DNA of 32,759 nt, taken from positions 828,011 to 860,769 of the forward strand of contig BFEA01000134.1 of the NCBI GenBank assembly GCA_003427395.1, read 5' to 3'. The notes below the pieces were generated by a model. The model had not been told where the DNA came from. It did not search any database and worked only from the letters and a program-made list of their open reading frames with translations. Below are positions 1 to 9,361 of the stretch, piece after piece (the stretch's first letter is position 1; every line of letters starts with the position of its first letter). The stretch comes from Chara braunii. Taxonomy: Eukaryota; Streptophyta; Charophyceae; Charales; Characeae. The position numbers and the translations under genes are program-made.

Positions 1-226
1 TCTCTGTGTGTGTGTGTGTGTGTGTGTGTCTCTCGCCCTCTCGCGCGGCCGCGCTGAGAGAGAGACAGAGAGACAGAGGGAGCGCACACTTTCACACAGC
101 TGCGCGTCTACTGACGAATGTTTTTTTTTTTTTTTTTTTAATCAGTCAATTAATCAATCAATCAATCAATAGACAATCAATCAGTCAATCAATCAATTGA
201 CAATCAATCAGTCAATCAATCAATAG

Positions 227-262
<36 letters not shown>

Positions 263-300
263 ATTGAATCAATCAATCAATTTTATTTCTTTATTTTGTT
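1..300. repeat. Microsatellite cluster: GT, poly(T), ATCA
   Basis: A GT run occupies 6-29, a GA-rich stretch follows, poly(T) covers 121-139, and an ATCA tetranucleotide array with a few CAGT interruptions covers about 140-282. The same order (GT run, then A/T homopolymer and ATCA array) recurs at 6.5-7.0 kb, so this is probably another copy of that repeat unit. The short frames here encode only CV or NQSI repeats and are not genes. Confidence 0.9.
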
Positions 301-496
301 TTTTTTTACCGTTTTGATGATTTTCATTTAAAAAAAATTGTGTCTAGAGCACAAAAAGCTCTACACCCCCATATTTGTTTTATTATTTTCCGTTTTTTTG
401 GGTGGGGGGGTTCGTCATCTTGTACGGGACCGTTCGGACGGCCGTACGACTGTCCGTACGGCCGTACGAGCGGAGCCCGGTACGGCGTACGGCGTG
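301..496. other. Unassigned, with GC-rich CGTACG palindromes
   Basis: No coding evidence. Between about 425 and 492 the sequence is built from repeated CGTACGG/CCGTACG words, including two direct copies of CGGCCGTACG, giving several short overlapping palindromes. The stretch lies immediately before the 702-bp tandem array. Confidence 0.5.
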
Positions 497-2512
497 TTTC
501 ACAGCTGCAAATAACACTCAATTTGTATTTCTACTGAGATGCTGGACCTCGATTCTAGCAAGTGAAGCTCCCCACTAATAGATAGAGCCCTTCAACGGGG
601 GACCACTTGCAGGGGCTGTTCTTATCACCCCGGCAAATGACGATCTTTAAGCCTGCCGCTCACTCACTGACAGGAGTTACGACTCAGGGAGGAAGTCCGG
701 CAGGCCCGGGCAGGGGCCTTCACGCGGTCGGGTCAGCCTACCAGTCGGCACACCACCCACTCACTGAGGACTCACTCAAGATCAGAGTTCTCAGAGAAGG
801 GGGAGAGGAAAGATCATGCAGCACACATCCGGAAGTACCAGCCTGCTACCAGGCCGCTGCGCCAGGAAGCCCGGTCGGGAGGCAAGTGCCAAGTGCACCA
901 TAGTCACCAGGTGCTGTGGAGAGGAGAGTCACTCCTGCTAGGAAGGGGGTGAGCCCTTCACTCCTCCCATACTCATCCCCATTGAGCCTGCCCCTCCAAG
1001 AGCGCCCCCCCCCCAATGGCCTCCAACAACCCAAGGGGAGGTGCGCGCCGTCATTCCGGAGGACCCAGCACTGCGCAGCGGCTACTATCTGAAAGGCACC
1101 CTCTCAGGTGGACCCCAGGACTGCGCAGGGGCCTACAACCAGAAAGATTAACACAGACTAAGACAATCCAACAAGGGGGCTTTCCCCCCACAATAGGCAT
1201 GCACAGATTACATTTCTGCAAATAACTCTCATTTTGTATACTATTGAGACCCCGATTCTAGCAAGTGCAGCTCCCCACTACTAGATGGAGCCCTTCAACG
1301 GGGGACCACTTGCAGGGGCTGCTCTTATCACCCCTGCGAATGACGATCTCTAAGTCTGCCGCTCACTCAGGAGTTAGGACTCAGGGAGGAAGTCCGGCAG
1401 GGGGCTTCACGCGACGGGTTCAGCCTAACTGTCGGCACAACGGACCCACCCACTCGCTCAGGAATTACTCAAGGCCAGAGTTCTCAGAGAAGGGGGAGAA
1501 GAAAGACCTTGCAACACACACCCGGGAGTACCAGCCTGCTACCAGGCCTCTGCGGCAGGCCCGGGCAGGGCGCCTGGTCCGGAGGCAAGTGCATCACAGT
1601 CACCAGGTGTTGTGGGGATGAGAGTCGCTCCTGCTAGGAAGGGGATGAGCCCTTCACTCCTCCCGTACTCATCCCCATTGAGCCTTCCCCTCCAAAAGCC
1701 ATCCCCCCCCAAGGCCTCCAACAACCCAAGGGGAGGTGCGTGGAATCGTTCCGTAGGACCCAGGACTGCGTAGGGGCTAGTATGTGATGGGCACCCTCTC
1801 AGGTGTACCCCAGGACTGCGCAGGGGCCTACAGCCTGAAAGATTAACATAGACTAAGAAGATCCAACAAGGGGACTCCCCCCCACAATAGGCATGTGCAT
1901 ATTACATTTCTGCAAATAACTGTGATTTTGTATTGTACTTGGACGCTGGACCCCGATTCTGGCAAGTGCAGCTCCCCACTAATAGATGGAGCCCTTCAAC
2001 GAGGGACCACTTGCAGGGGCTGCTCTTATCACCCCTGCAAATGACGATCACTAAGCCAGCCGCTCACTCAGGGGTTATGACTGAGGGGGGAAGTCCGGCA
2101 GGGGCCTTCACGCGCCCCGTTCAGCCTACCTATCGGCACAGCGGACCCACCCACTCACTCAGGAATCACTCAAGATCGGAGTTCTCTGAGCAGGGCGAGA
2201 AGAAAGACCTTGCAGCACACACCCGGGAGTACCAGCCTGCTACCTGGCCGCTGCGCCAGGGCGCCCAGTCGGGCGGCAAGTGCACCACAGTCACGAGGTG
2301 TTGTAGGGATGAGAGTCGCTCCTGCTAGGAAGGGGGTGAGCCCTTCGCTCCTCCCGTACTCATCCCCATTGAGCCTGCCCCTCCAAGAGTGGTCCCCCCC
2401 CATGGCCTCCAACAACCCAAGGGGAGGTGCGCGCAGTCGTTCCGGAGGACCCTGGACTGCGCAGGGGCTAGTATCTGATGGGCACCCTCTCAGGTGGACC
2501 CCAGGTCAGGAC
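497..2512 (+). repeat. Tandem array, three units of ~702 bp
   Basis: Three direct units follow one another. The landmark GATTCTRGCAAGTG starts at about 551, 1254 and 1955 (spacings 703 and 701). Each unit runs from a TTTCTGCAAATAACT-like start, through a diverged family A core (541-595, 1247-1295, 1942-1995) and GCCCTTCAACG, to a block with ACCCAGGACTGCGCAGGGGC. Units differ by scattered substitutions and small indels, and the last ends near 2512. Apparent frames are not preserved between units, so I call it non-coding satellite-like DNA rather than a gene family. The shared core ties it to the dispersed family A elements. Confidence 0.85.
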
Positions 2513-2579
2513 TATGTGGATCCCTACGTACATCCGTGGCCCCTGGCTGCGCACACGCTCAGTGTGTGAGTGGTAGTGC

Positions 2580-2978
2580 TTCAACCTAACGCCCTGCCCG
2601 TGGCCTTTTTTGGGATGCTACATTCGGGTAGGGCAGAAACCAGCCAAAGCATACTGTCAGCCCATGCATAAGAATGAGGAAAGTCCTACTTGCGGAGGTA
2701 ACATTATTTTTCAAAACCTACAGAATTTTGATTCCTTTTGCAGCAAGAAACAGAAAGCAGCGGTGATTTATTCATTTCTGCAGAAGGCGTATGACATAGG
2801 CACATTACCTGCGGCAGAAGCTTCCTATCTTTTCGCCCTGAAGGTCGAGCTCCGTCGGAGGAACTTTCCAGATTCTATTTTTGATAAAGCCTTTACAGTG
2901 TTTAACACTAAGGTGGGAGGGGTCTGGTCGGACTGGGTTCATTGTTTCACTGGCTGGACATCTTGGATCGAACCATGA
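2580..2978 (+). pseudogene. Unidentified frame, possible RT C-terminal fragment
   Basis: An open frame of about 130 codons without microsatellite composition; the first ATG in it is not clearly a real start, and the frame is already open upstream from about 2580. The translation reads as ordinary protein, with a segment around KKQKAAVIYSFLQKAYDI followed about 20 residues later by LRRRNFPDSIFDKAF. This spacing, a basic-helix K-A-V-I block then EL...R-N-F/YP...I, resembles the region after the RT palm in Penelope-like and some other retroelement RTs. That is recognition from memory and is weak. There is no catalytic box and no neighbouring RT motif, so at best it is a broken fragment. It could also be an exon of an unknown gene. 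Confidence 0.3.
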
Positions 2979-3439
2979 ACCAGTTGGTAGGGAAATGTCG
3001 ACCCTTTGGTGGCCTGGGCCAGCCGGGCCTGGTAATGTTTTCTTTGCGGATTTCCTTTCTGATCCTAGTTGATGGTAGTATATAAGATAGCTCTCTTTTT
3101 CTGTTTGTCAACCAGCGCAACCCCTTACGATGGCCAGTACACTGGCGGACCGGCCGAAACACGTGTAGGGGAATTGCGATTTGCGAGTTGAGGACTGCAT
3201 GCTATGGCCTTCCTGCCATCTTTGTTTACCTATCAGCTATCATCGAAGATTACACGTCGAGCTAATTGCGCTCGGGGGATTTTCTATCGGTGTCTATTCC
3301 CTCTTCTTCTTCTTCTTCTTCTTCTTCTTCTTCTTCTTCTTCTTCTTCCCACCTCCCGCCTCCCGCCTCCTCTGTCCATTTTTCATGGCTTGACTGTGTT
3401 TAGACATGGCCGCGTATGTTGCATGAGTACATACTCTAC
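2979..3439. other. Unassigned, contains a CTT microsatellite
   Basis: About 16 CTT trinucleotides run from 3300 to 3348, followed by CCTCCCGC repeats. Nothing else recognisable; frames crossing it are poly-L or poly-F artefacts. Confidence 0.7.
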
Positions 3440-3650
3440 TACTCTGTCCCACCGGAATTGAGGCTTGGCCTGACAGGCTGCTCCATCTATTGGTGGGGAG
3501 CGTCACCTGCTGTAAGGCGGGCCCAGAGTCCCTTTGATACATCATCTCTTTTCTCTGAAAAAAGAACAGTATCAAACTTTGAGCAATGTAGAAGACGTAT
3601 CCCTGCCAGCATTGATTACCCTGGGTTTCTGGGAATTGACTAAGCAGGGC
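3440..3650 (-). mobile_element. Family A SINE-like copy (long subtype)
   Basis: On the minus strand the order is CCTGCTTAGTCAATT, CAATCAATGCTGGCAGG (about 3605-3650), about 70 bp of spacer, then the family A core (3480-3532) and a body beginning GAGCAGCCTGTCAGGC. The upstream block is shared with the copies at 10.9 kb and 28.0 kb. The body after the core matches the 15.2 kb copy (GAGCGGCCCGCCAGGC). The 3' end is diverged and has no poly(A). Confidence 0.65.
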
Positions 3651-3930
3651 AGGAGGCGAACCGGGAGGAAAGCCACCACCTTGGGCCCAGAGGGCACCAG
3701 ACCCATGGTATACCGCGTTTGATGCGGGGACGCAGCCATTCGGGTAGCATGCTTTATGTTCTAGACAGTAAGCTTGGCAAAGGTCTTATGAAGTGGGGGA
3801 TGGGCAGCCTTCTGGATGGTAGTGTCTAAAGCCAACACTCTTCCCACACACCACACGCAACCCACTCACACGCGTACCCACACAAGTGTTGGTTGAAGAC
3901 CTTACTGATATGGACTGGGAGGATCCAACT
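3651..3930. other. Nothing recognised
   Basis: Unique-looking sequence with no open frame of note, repeat or RNA motif that I can support. A CACACACCACAC-like stretch occurs near 3845-3890. Confidence 0.5.
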
Positions 3931-4042
3931 GACTATCTCAGTTGGTTGGCACCAAGAGTGCCACAGTCAGCCATGGGGATACCCACAACCTCCTGAATGC
4001 CACTTGCGTGCCTGACCAATTGAGCTAGGTCGCTGGATGGAG
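3931..4042 (-). mobile_element. tRNA-derived SINE head, degenerate
   Basis: Reading the minus strand from 4042, the sequence CCTAGCTCAATTGGTCAGGC is a good pol III A box / D-arm, and GTGGGTATCCCCAT about 35 nt later is a worn B box. On the plus strand at 3932-3951, TATCTCAGTTGGTTGGCACC is a second A-box-like motif facing the first, so two heads may be abutted in inverted orientation. No tRNA cloverleaf is complete, hence a SINE remnant and not a tRNA gene. Confidence 0.5.
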
Positions 4043-4196
4043 CCCAGATTCTTCTATGGAACCGAAAAAAAAAACAAAAAACTGAAAAACGAATGGCAAG
4101 CTCCTGAAAACTGAAAAACGAATGACAAGCTCCTGAGGGCTGTACCATCCCACACACGGGCAGGAAAAAGGGCATTTCAAGCTCTAAACTACTAGC

Positions 4197-4292
4197 AGTG
4201 TATCTACCTTTGTTCTACCAGAAGATTCATGCTCATTTTGCACATGCTCATTTTGCACATTTGGTCAGTAGTGGAGCAAGGCCCTCTATCTC
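4197..4292 (+). repeat. Family C repeat, copy 1
   Basis: Starts TGTATCTACCTTTGTTCTAC, continues AGAAGATTCATGCTCATTTTGC and ends with AGTAGTGGAGCAAGGCC. Copies 2 and 3 at 25989 and 27246 share the order and most bases. This copy has an extra direct duplication of CATGCTCATTTTGCA near 4230. Function and origin unknown. Confidence 0.7.
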
Positions 4293-4428
4293 CACAGTTC
4301 TCGTGGCAAAGGTAAGTACGCTTTTTCTTTTTTTTTCCCAGAAAGTCGGTACCTTTTTTTTTGCTTTGCTTTTCTTAGTAAGCCCTGCCAATGAGGTAGG
4401 GCAGTTCGTCGTAGATTTTGTTACCTGG

Positions 4429-4508
4429 TTGTTTTTGTTTTGTTTTGTTTTGTTTTGTTTTGTTTTGTTTTGTTTTGTTTTGTTTTGTTTTGTTTTGTTT
4501 TGTTTTGT
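4429..4508 (+). repeat. TTTTG pentanucleotide microsatellite
   Basis: About 15 perfect TTTTG units. The flanks carry no related sequence. It could be the A-rich tail (CAAAA)n of a minus-strand retroelement, as such tails occur elsewhere in the window. Confidence 0.9.
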
Positions 4509-4806
4509 TACGCATACTCACGAGACTCTCATCCTACCACTCCTCTCGATATAATATCTCCTGGCACACCCCCACTCCATTTCTATCTTACCTCATGCGA
4601 GGAACATCACTCTCTATTGAAGCAACCTGACCAGACAGCGGACACGGGCACTGAAGCTCAATGAGCTCCCCCATTCAGCCCCAGTTGAGGCACTAGCTCT
4701 ATGAAACACCTGCGGACGCAGCCGCGGGGTCCAGCTCGGATGGCGGCCGACCTGGTCCGCGCCGCGGACACAAATTTACCATATTTTTCCTGAATTAAAT
4801 AATGGG
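4509..4806. other. Nothing recognised
   Basis: No frame, repeat or RNA motif supported. A CG-rich island near 4710-4765 contains GGACGCAGCCGCGG-like words only. Confidence 0.4.
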
Positions 4807-4969
4807 TATATATATATATATATATATATATCCGACGAAACAGTTTGTCACAGCCCCTTGTTTGTTGTCCTCTTCTCTCTCTCTGCCTACGGTTTACCGG
4901 GCAGTTCTGTTTGTGACGATATATATATATATGGGGTTGTAGGGATTTTGAATCCCTACAACCCCATAT
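4807..4969. repeat. TA microsatellites and perfect 19-bp hairpin
   Basis: TA repeats lie at 4807-4831 and about 4919-4932. At 4929-4947 and 4951-4969 there are two perfectly complementary 19-base arms around the 3-base loop TTG, the arms starting ATATGGGGTTGTAGGG. Such a tight, perfect foldback suggests a small MITE or a replication-slippage product at the TA run; there is no evidence of a gene. Confidence 0.85.
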
Positions 4970-5041
4970 TTGTTTTTATGAAAAAAGACAAGTTTTTAGA
5001 ATTATAAAAAATAAAAAACAGAAAAGGTGGAGAAATGAAAT

Positions 5042-5062
5042 TAAAAAAAAAAAAAAAAAAAA
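5042..5062 (+). repeat. Poly(A) tract
   Basis: Twenty-one A residues, probably a retroelement tail, though no body upstream can be assigned and no flanking duplication is seen. Confidence 0.7.
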
Positions 5063-5225
5063 GTTTTGTGTGTGTTTGGTGAGATGAGTTCATTGCACCT
5101 CGCGATGCAACAAGCTGCGTTTATATAAGACACAGCATCGAACGAGTCACACCCTGATCCGAGCGAATATTCCATTCGACTGGGTATGCACGACCTCACT
5201 AACTTCCCTATAAAGACACAAGGAC

Positions 5226-6240
5226 TTGAGCCCGAGGGCACTAAGCCATAAGCTGAAAAAAACAATCTGCAGCAACTCGGGGAAGGCAGAAAAAAGAGAG
5301 ACCGAGGGAAAAAGTCATGCGGCATCAACAAAGGGCGAAGCTGGAGGGCAAGGGGGAGGCGGGTGGGCAAACAGACAGCATGCCACAAGGCAAACAGCAC
5401 AAGGCAAACAGCACAAGGCAGTAAAGCATATAGGCTGGAGGGCATGGGGGAGGCGGGTGGGCAGGCAAACGGCACAAAACAACAAAGCACACAGGGTGAA
5501 AGGCAAGGGGTAGACGGATAGGCAAGCAAACAGCGTAAGGCAGCGAGGGAAACAACAGCAAGGCAAACGACGACAATATGAAAACAACATCCGAAAAAAA
5601 TACAAGTATAAACAAGGCAAAGATTGAAAAAAAATAATAAACAGATGATGAAAGATTGTTTCGTCGAAGTTGCACCGACTCATCAGGAAGCTGAACCCTC
5701 GACAATCTGAGGAATCCCCGTATTTGATGGTTTGGGTCATGAACCCTTTGTCACTTTGACCCTTGTTGAAGGCAGACTGTCCCCAAAGAGGAACATAGCA
5801 GCGGGCAGCAACCTTGTGAAGCACCAGGCAACACAGTAGAGGCAACACGGCTGCACAATGCCAAAAACGACTGCAAGGAACAACATGGCACGCCGAACTC
5901 GCAGCAGGGCACCCAAGCAGTGAAGCACGAGGCAACACTACCAAGACAACCACACTGCAAGGGACGAGAGGACAAGTGGACCGGCAGCAGAGCGACCAGG
6001 CTGAGGGGCACAAGGCAACCCCAACACGGCAACCAAACTACAGGGCGCTCAAGCAAAGGACCTGGAAGGCACGACCAGCGGGCGGGCGGCAAGGCAGTGA
6101 AGCACAAGGCAACACCACAACCCAGCCACACCACACAGCGAAGACAGCAGCATGCCAAGAACAACCTGCGAGGCAAGCGGAACGGGCAGCAAGGCAGTGG
6201 TAGAGCGCAGACGGGGTCGTCCACACATCCAACACGGAGC
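5226..6240. repeat. Low-complexity GGCAAACAGCACAA-type tract
   Basis: The plus strand is dominated by degenerate short words such as AAGGCAAACAGCACAAGGC and GGCAACAC, repeated with variation on both sides of the ribozyme at 5653-5708. It opens long frames on both strands (the largest about 230 codons, 5315-6013 minus, Cys/Pro/Leu-rich) simply because the words lack stops. Nothing in them resembles a protein family. I treat it as decayed simple-sequence DNA. Confidence 0.7.
5653..5708 (-). ncRNA. Hammerhead ribozyme, type III
   Basis: Self-cleaving RNA motif on the minus strand. Reading 5' to 3': stem III strand AGATTGT (5708-5702); cleavage-site C at 5701 within GUC; stem I GAGG/CTTC (5700-5697 with 5690-5687, one G-U) closed by a 6-nt loop; the invariant CTGATGA at 5686-5680; stem II GTCG/CGAC (5679-5676 with 5666-5663) with a 9-nt loop; the invariant GAAA at 5662-5659; stem III return strand ACAATCT (5659-5653), giving seven perfect pairs including A15.1-U16.1. 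Every conserved core position is present and helix III is the open one. In plants such type III motifs are known from retrozymes, and hammerheads also occur in Penelope-like elements. I found no second copy, so the carrier is unclear. Confidence 0.88.
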
Positions 6241-6520
6241 AAAGCAACACATCACCTACTCACATCCCGGGTGAACCCCACAGACTGTTGGTTCCCACCA
6301 CCCACTGAGCCAGGAAGACACTCCCACGAGCATCCGTCATCACCTACAGGCAACACAGACATCCCAAACTGAGCGCCCCCCTAAGAGTGCAGTTGGCACT
6401 CCAAACGAGGAACCACCGACTGTTTGACACAACCTAAGGGTGCTCAGTCGGGCACACAAAAAAAGCTTGGAAAAAGTCAGAAAGAGGACAAACAACAGAA
6501 GAAAAGAATGACAGACATAA
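6241..6520. other. Nothing recognised
   Basis: CA-rich sequence continuing out of the low-complexity tract. No repeat partner, RNA motif or credible frame was seen. Confidence 0.4.
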
Positions 6521-6524
6521 AACT

Positions 6525-6596
<72 letters not shown>

Positions 6597-6666
6597 AAGA
6601 ACAACTATGTGTGTGTGTGTGTGTGTGCGCTGCCCCCGCTGCGCCTTCGCCCGCGCGCGGGACAGA

Positions 6667-6697
<31 letters not shown>

Positions 6698-7015
6698 GTC
6701 GTGGGGGTGGGGCGACCCCTCCCCCACCACTCAATCAATCAATCAATCAACAAAAAAAAAAAAGGAAAATCGAATGAATCTTTTGTTAGAACATGAAAAT
6801 ATACAATACTGCGTGTGTGTGTGTGTGTGTGTGGGCCTGTTGGGAATGGGGGGGCGACCCCGCCCCCACTAATCAATCAATCAATCAATCAACGAAAAAA
6901 AAAAAAAAGCGAAATCGAATGAATCTTCCGCTAGAACATGGAAATATACAATCCTACCTATGTGTGTGTGTGTGTGTGCGCCTGTGGGGCAAATCAATCA
7001 ACCAATCAACGAAAA
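6521..7015 (+). repeat. Compound microsatellite in ~150-bp tandem units
   Basis: GT runs at about 6528-6570, 6607-6627, 6669-6690, 6812-6832 and 6961-6978 alternate with a GA run (6571-6594), GGGGCGACCCC-type GC motifs and ATCA arrays (6731-6750, 6869-6893, 6992-7010). The block from GAATGAATCTT through AGAACATGRAAATATACAAT, a GT run and an ATCA array occurs twice in tandem (from about 6770 and 6915). The frames are CVCV artefacts. The start of the window holds a similar arrangement. Confidence 0.85.
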
Positions 7016-7300
7016 AAGAAAAAAGAAAAAAAAGCGCTGTTTTTTTTTGTTTTTTTTTTTTTCGAAATACCTTCACTCACCCGAACTCCCCCACCCAAAA
7101 ATTGTTTGTTTGTTTTTTTTTTTTTGCTTGAGGGGGTGGGGCTGGGGTTGCGCCACCCCATGGCGCTTCCCGAATCCCCAACCCCCCTCCCAACCGGCCG
7201 CCACGCGTCCGCGAAGTCGCGCGGCCGTGCGGACGCGTCCGCGGGGTCAGCGGCCTGGCCACGTCCGCGGATTCGGCCGCACTTGGGCGCCACTGAGGGG
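7016..7300 (+). repeat. GC-rich repeat also at the window end
   Basis: After A- and T-rich homopolymers (7016-7060, 7105-7125), 7131-7203 holds GGGGTGGGGCTGGGGTTG and CATGGCGCTTCCCGAATCCC, then AACCCCCCTCCCAACCGGCC. Positions 32681-32748 carry the same series with few changes. Downstream, 7200-7290 is rich in CGCGTCCGCG palindromes. No gene is supported. Confidence 0.7.
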
Positions 7301-7724
7301 GATTCACTGCACTAGCGTACAAACCTCGTTATACGGGAACCTCGGGAGCTAGGTGCATAGTTCTCAACTAGTCCCGTGAGCAGTGAGGGCACTCATAGGC
7401 AGTGTCTAATGGTCGGCTAACCAAGGTCTAACCCATGAGCCCCCTACCTCTTCGTTACTTGGTTGTCGTAAAGAGCAGAATGCTTCAATACTGTATTTCT
7501 AGGAAGACGCAGTAGAAGAGAAAAAAAACAAAAGCGGAAACGACCCAGACCCAAATCCCCCGCCCATACCCATATCGCCCGCCCCCAGTTTGCAATGGGA
7601 AAAAAACTCTATCCCTCAATTGAAAAGGGAAACAATGGACAGCGCCCTGTACTAAATTGCAAAGACCTTGAGAAGATAACCTGCCCTACAACCAATCTTA
7701 GGGATGACTGTGACCTGTCCAGTT
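7301..7724. other. Nothing recognised
   Basis: Mixed-composition sequence. No credible frame, no repeat partner in this window and no RNA motif found. Confidence 0.4.
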
Positions 7725-7726
7725 GA

Positions 7727-7802
7727 TGTATCTCAGTGGTTAGAGCACCGGTTGGAAATGCGCATTGTGGTATAAGATTGCGGGTTCAAAACTCCGCAGC
7801 CT
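7727..7802 (+). mobile_element. tRNA-derived SINE head
   Basis: TATCTCAGTGGTTAGAGCAC is an almost ideal A box / D-arm, and GCGGGTTCAAAACTCCGC about 35 nt later is a B box / T-arm with a short stem. The segment between them, GGTTGGAAATGCGCATTGTGG, matches that of the minus-strand copy at 9362-9446, so the two are the same SINE family. The body continues to about 7900 without a clear tail. Confidence 0.7.
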
Positions 7803-8159
7803 TGCACATGGACACCAGCAGGGCGTTAGAATAACGCACGGCTGGACACACTCCCGTGGGCTGACGCAGGTAAGCTATTACAGACACTGCTTGCACACCA
7901 CCCAGGGATAAGTCCATGGTTGTTGTATGTTGGGTTTGGGCTGTGGGATGTTTGCCTGATGCTCTTGGTTCTAGTAGTGGTTCTTTGCGGGCTTGCATAC
8001 TTGAGGATGATTGTTCATTTGCCTTCAAGTCCGATATTGCGTACAAATCGTTCAGTTTCCACAGTAGCTCACTAGGTTCGATAGAAGATTGCATGGATGA
8101 GGTCGTGTGTTAAATTTGCTTATCAGATTCTAGTCGGAGGCAGAACCAAGCGACCTACA

Positions 8160-8490
8160 CACTGCCCATAGATTCAGGAAACGGTTCATGAAAAGAGACT
8201 TAGTACAGACTGTGGTTGGTATGGTAGGTTTCTTGAGGTAAGATTAGAGTAGGGGGACCCGTTGCTAGTTGGAGATCTGGGGGGGTCAGCCACTAGGCAC
8301 GAGAGGGGTTAGGATGAGGGCTCCCCTTAGAACAGCTCGCCCGTGGAATAGGAAACAGTTGATGAAAAGAGACTTTTACAATCCATGGTCGATGTCTGTC
8401 TGAACTAGGGCCTTACGGACTGCCCATGGTACAAGGAAACAGTTGATGAAAATGAGACTTAGTACAGTCTATGGCCGGTACTGGTAGGGT
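8160..8490 (+). repeat. Three copies of a ~75-bp repeat
   Basis: A unit containing AGGAAACAGTTGATGAAAA, GAGACTTAGTACAG and a GGTATGGTAGG-like end occurs at about 8160-8235, 8338-8405 and 8417-8490. The last two are nearly adjacent; the first is separated by about 100 bp. No coding frame is kept across copies. Confidence 0.7.
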
Positions 8491-8596
8491 TCCTGTGCCG
8501 GGGGGGGTCTCCACAGGATTGGTTGGGTTGCCTGCCTCCTATGTTCGGCTCACTATCTACAAAAAGAACAAAATACTGATGACAACAGTATGTCAA

Positions 8597-8712
8597 GGGA
8601 CGCTGGACCCGATTTCCGGCAGGTGTAGCTCCCCACCAATAGATGGAGCCTTCAACGGTGGAAAAAAAAAAAAAAAAAAAAAAAAAANAAAAAAAAAAAA
8701 AAAAAAAAAAAA
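8597..8712 (+). mobile_element. Family A SINE-like copy with long poly(A)
   Basis: The full 53-nt core lies at 8597-8650 and is followed by CTTCAACGGTGG and about 50 A (8662-8712) interrupted by one N at 8688. The GCCCTTCAACG word after the core matches the 702-bp tandem units, so this copy is the closest dispersed relative of that array. Possible flanking similarity (AACAGTATG before, AACGGTGTG after) is too weak to call a target duplication. Confidence 0.75.
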
Positions 8713-9070
8713 CGGTGTGCACAGCAAACAACCCAACAACAGTAACAACAGCTGTGTACACAAAAAAAGGATGATAGGAACGGAAAATAGGTCCACCTAT
8801 GGGACTTGTAGTGAAACATCTGTACCTAGCGCCTGAAGTACCTGGGCGACAAGGCCCGCACAAATATGCTTCGATCAGGGGTGAGTGGGGTGTGTGGGAC
8901 TCAGCTTAGCCCTGGTACCTACAACCACAGTTCGGTCAGGTCACCCGCAAGGTTGGAGGGTGACGATCCTGAGTAGTCCACACTGAGGTAGGATAGTGGG
9001 AGTAGGAGTGCGCCGGGAGAAATTATGAAAGAGGTAGGTTGGGAGGGAGTCCTATAGGATTAGGGGGCCT
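8713..9070. other. Nothing recognised
   Basis: G-rich sequence from about 8870 to 9060. No repeat partner or credible frame seen. Confidence 0.4.
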
Positions 9071-9074
9071 CTAC

Positions 9075-9163
9075 CGCATGGCCGAGTGCCGAAGGTGACT
9101 CTCATATGTCTGTAATCCAGCCTCTACAACAACCTGGGCTTTCTAAAAAAAAAAAAAAAAAAA
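9075..9163 (+). mobile_element. tRNA Ser/Leu-like 5' half with poly(A)
   Basis: ATGGCCGAGTGCCGAAGGTG has the long D-arm typical of serine or leucine tRNAs, followed by an anticodon-arm-like stretch ending CTGTAATCC. No T-arm follows; about 25 bp later there is a 20-A tail (9144-9163). This could be a tRNA-half-derived short retroposed element. A chance match remains possible. Confidence 0.4.
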
Positions 9164-9361
9164 AGGGATGACTGCCACCAGACCCTATTTTCTGCTGTAG
9201 GAGACCCCAAACGAGCCCATCCTAGCGAAGCTGTACTGCGCGACCTTACCGGAAATAGAAAGAACATGAAACGATGAAAATGGAACCCACACAAGTGCAG
9301 CATCCTGGCTGCGAACTGAGTAATGCTGAGTTGGTGCATATTGGTATTCCATGGAAATCTC

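Noticed and set aside
5315-6013. Minus-strand frame of 232 codons, Cys/Pro/Leu-rich
   Set aside because: It lies in a low-complexity GGCAAACAGCACAA tract with equally long frames in other phases and strands, and has no recognisable domain.
5226-6240. CRISPR array
   Set aside because: Repeat words are degenerate, of variable spacing and without unique spacers; the genome is eukaryotic in character.
6339-6872. Frames encoding CVCV, THTH or RERE stretches
   Set aside because: They are translations of GT and GA microsatellites.
7727-7802. An intact tRNA gene
   Set aside because: A and B boxes are good but no acceptor stem closes the structure, and the same sequence recurs at 9.4 kb, so it is a SINE head.
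8160-8490. A second hammerhead in the GTTGATGAAAA repeats
   Set aside because: The core would need CTGATGA and a GAAA box after a stem II; neither arrangement is present.
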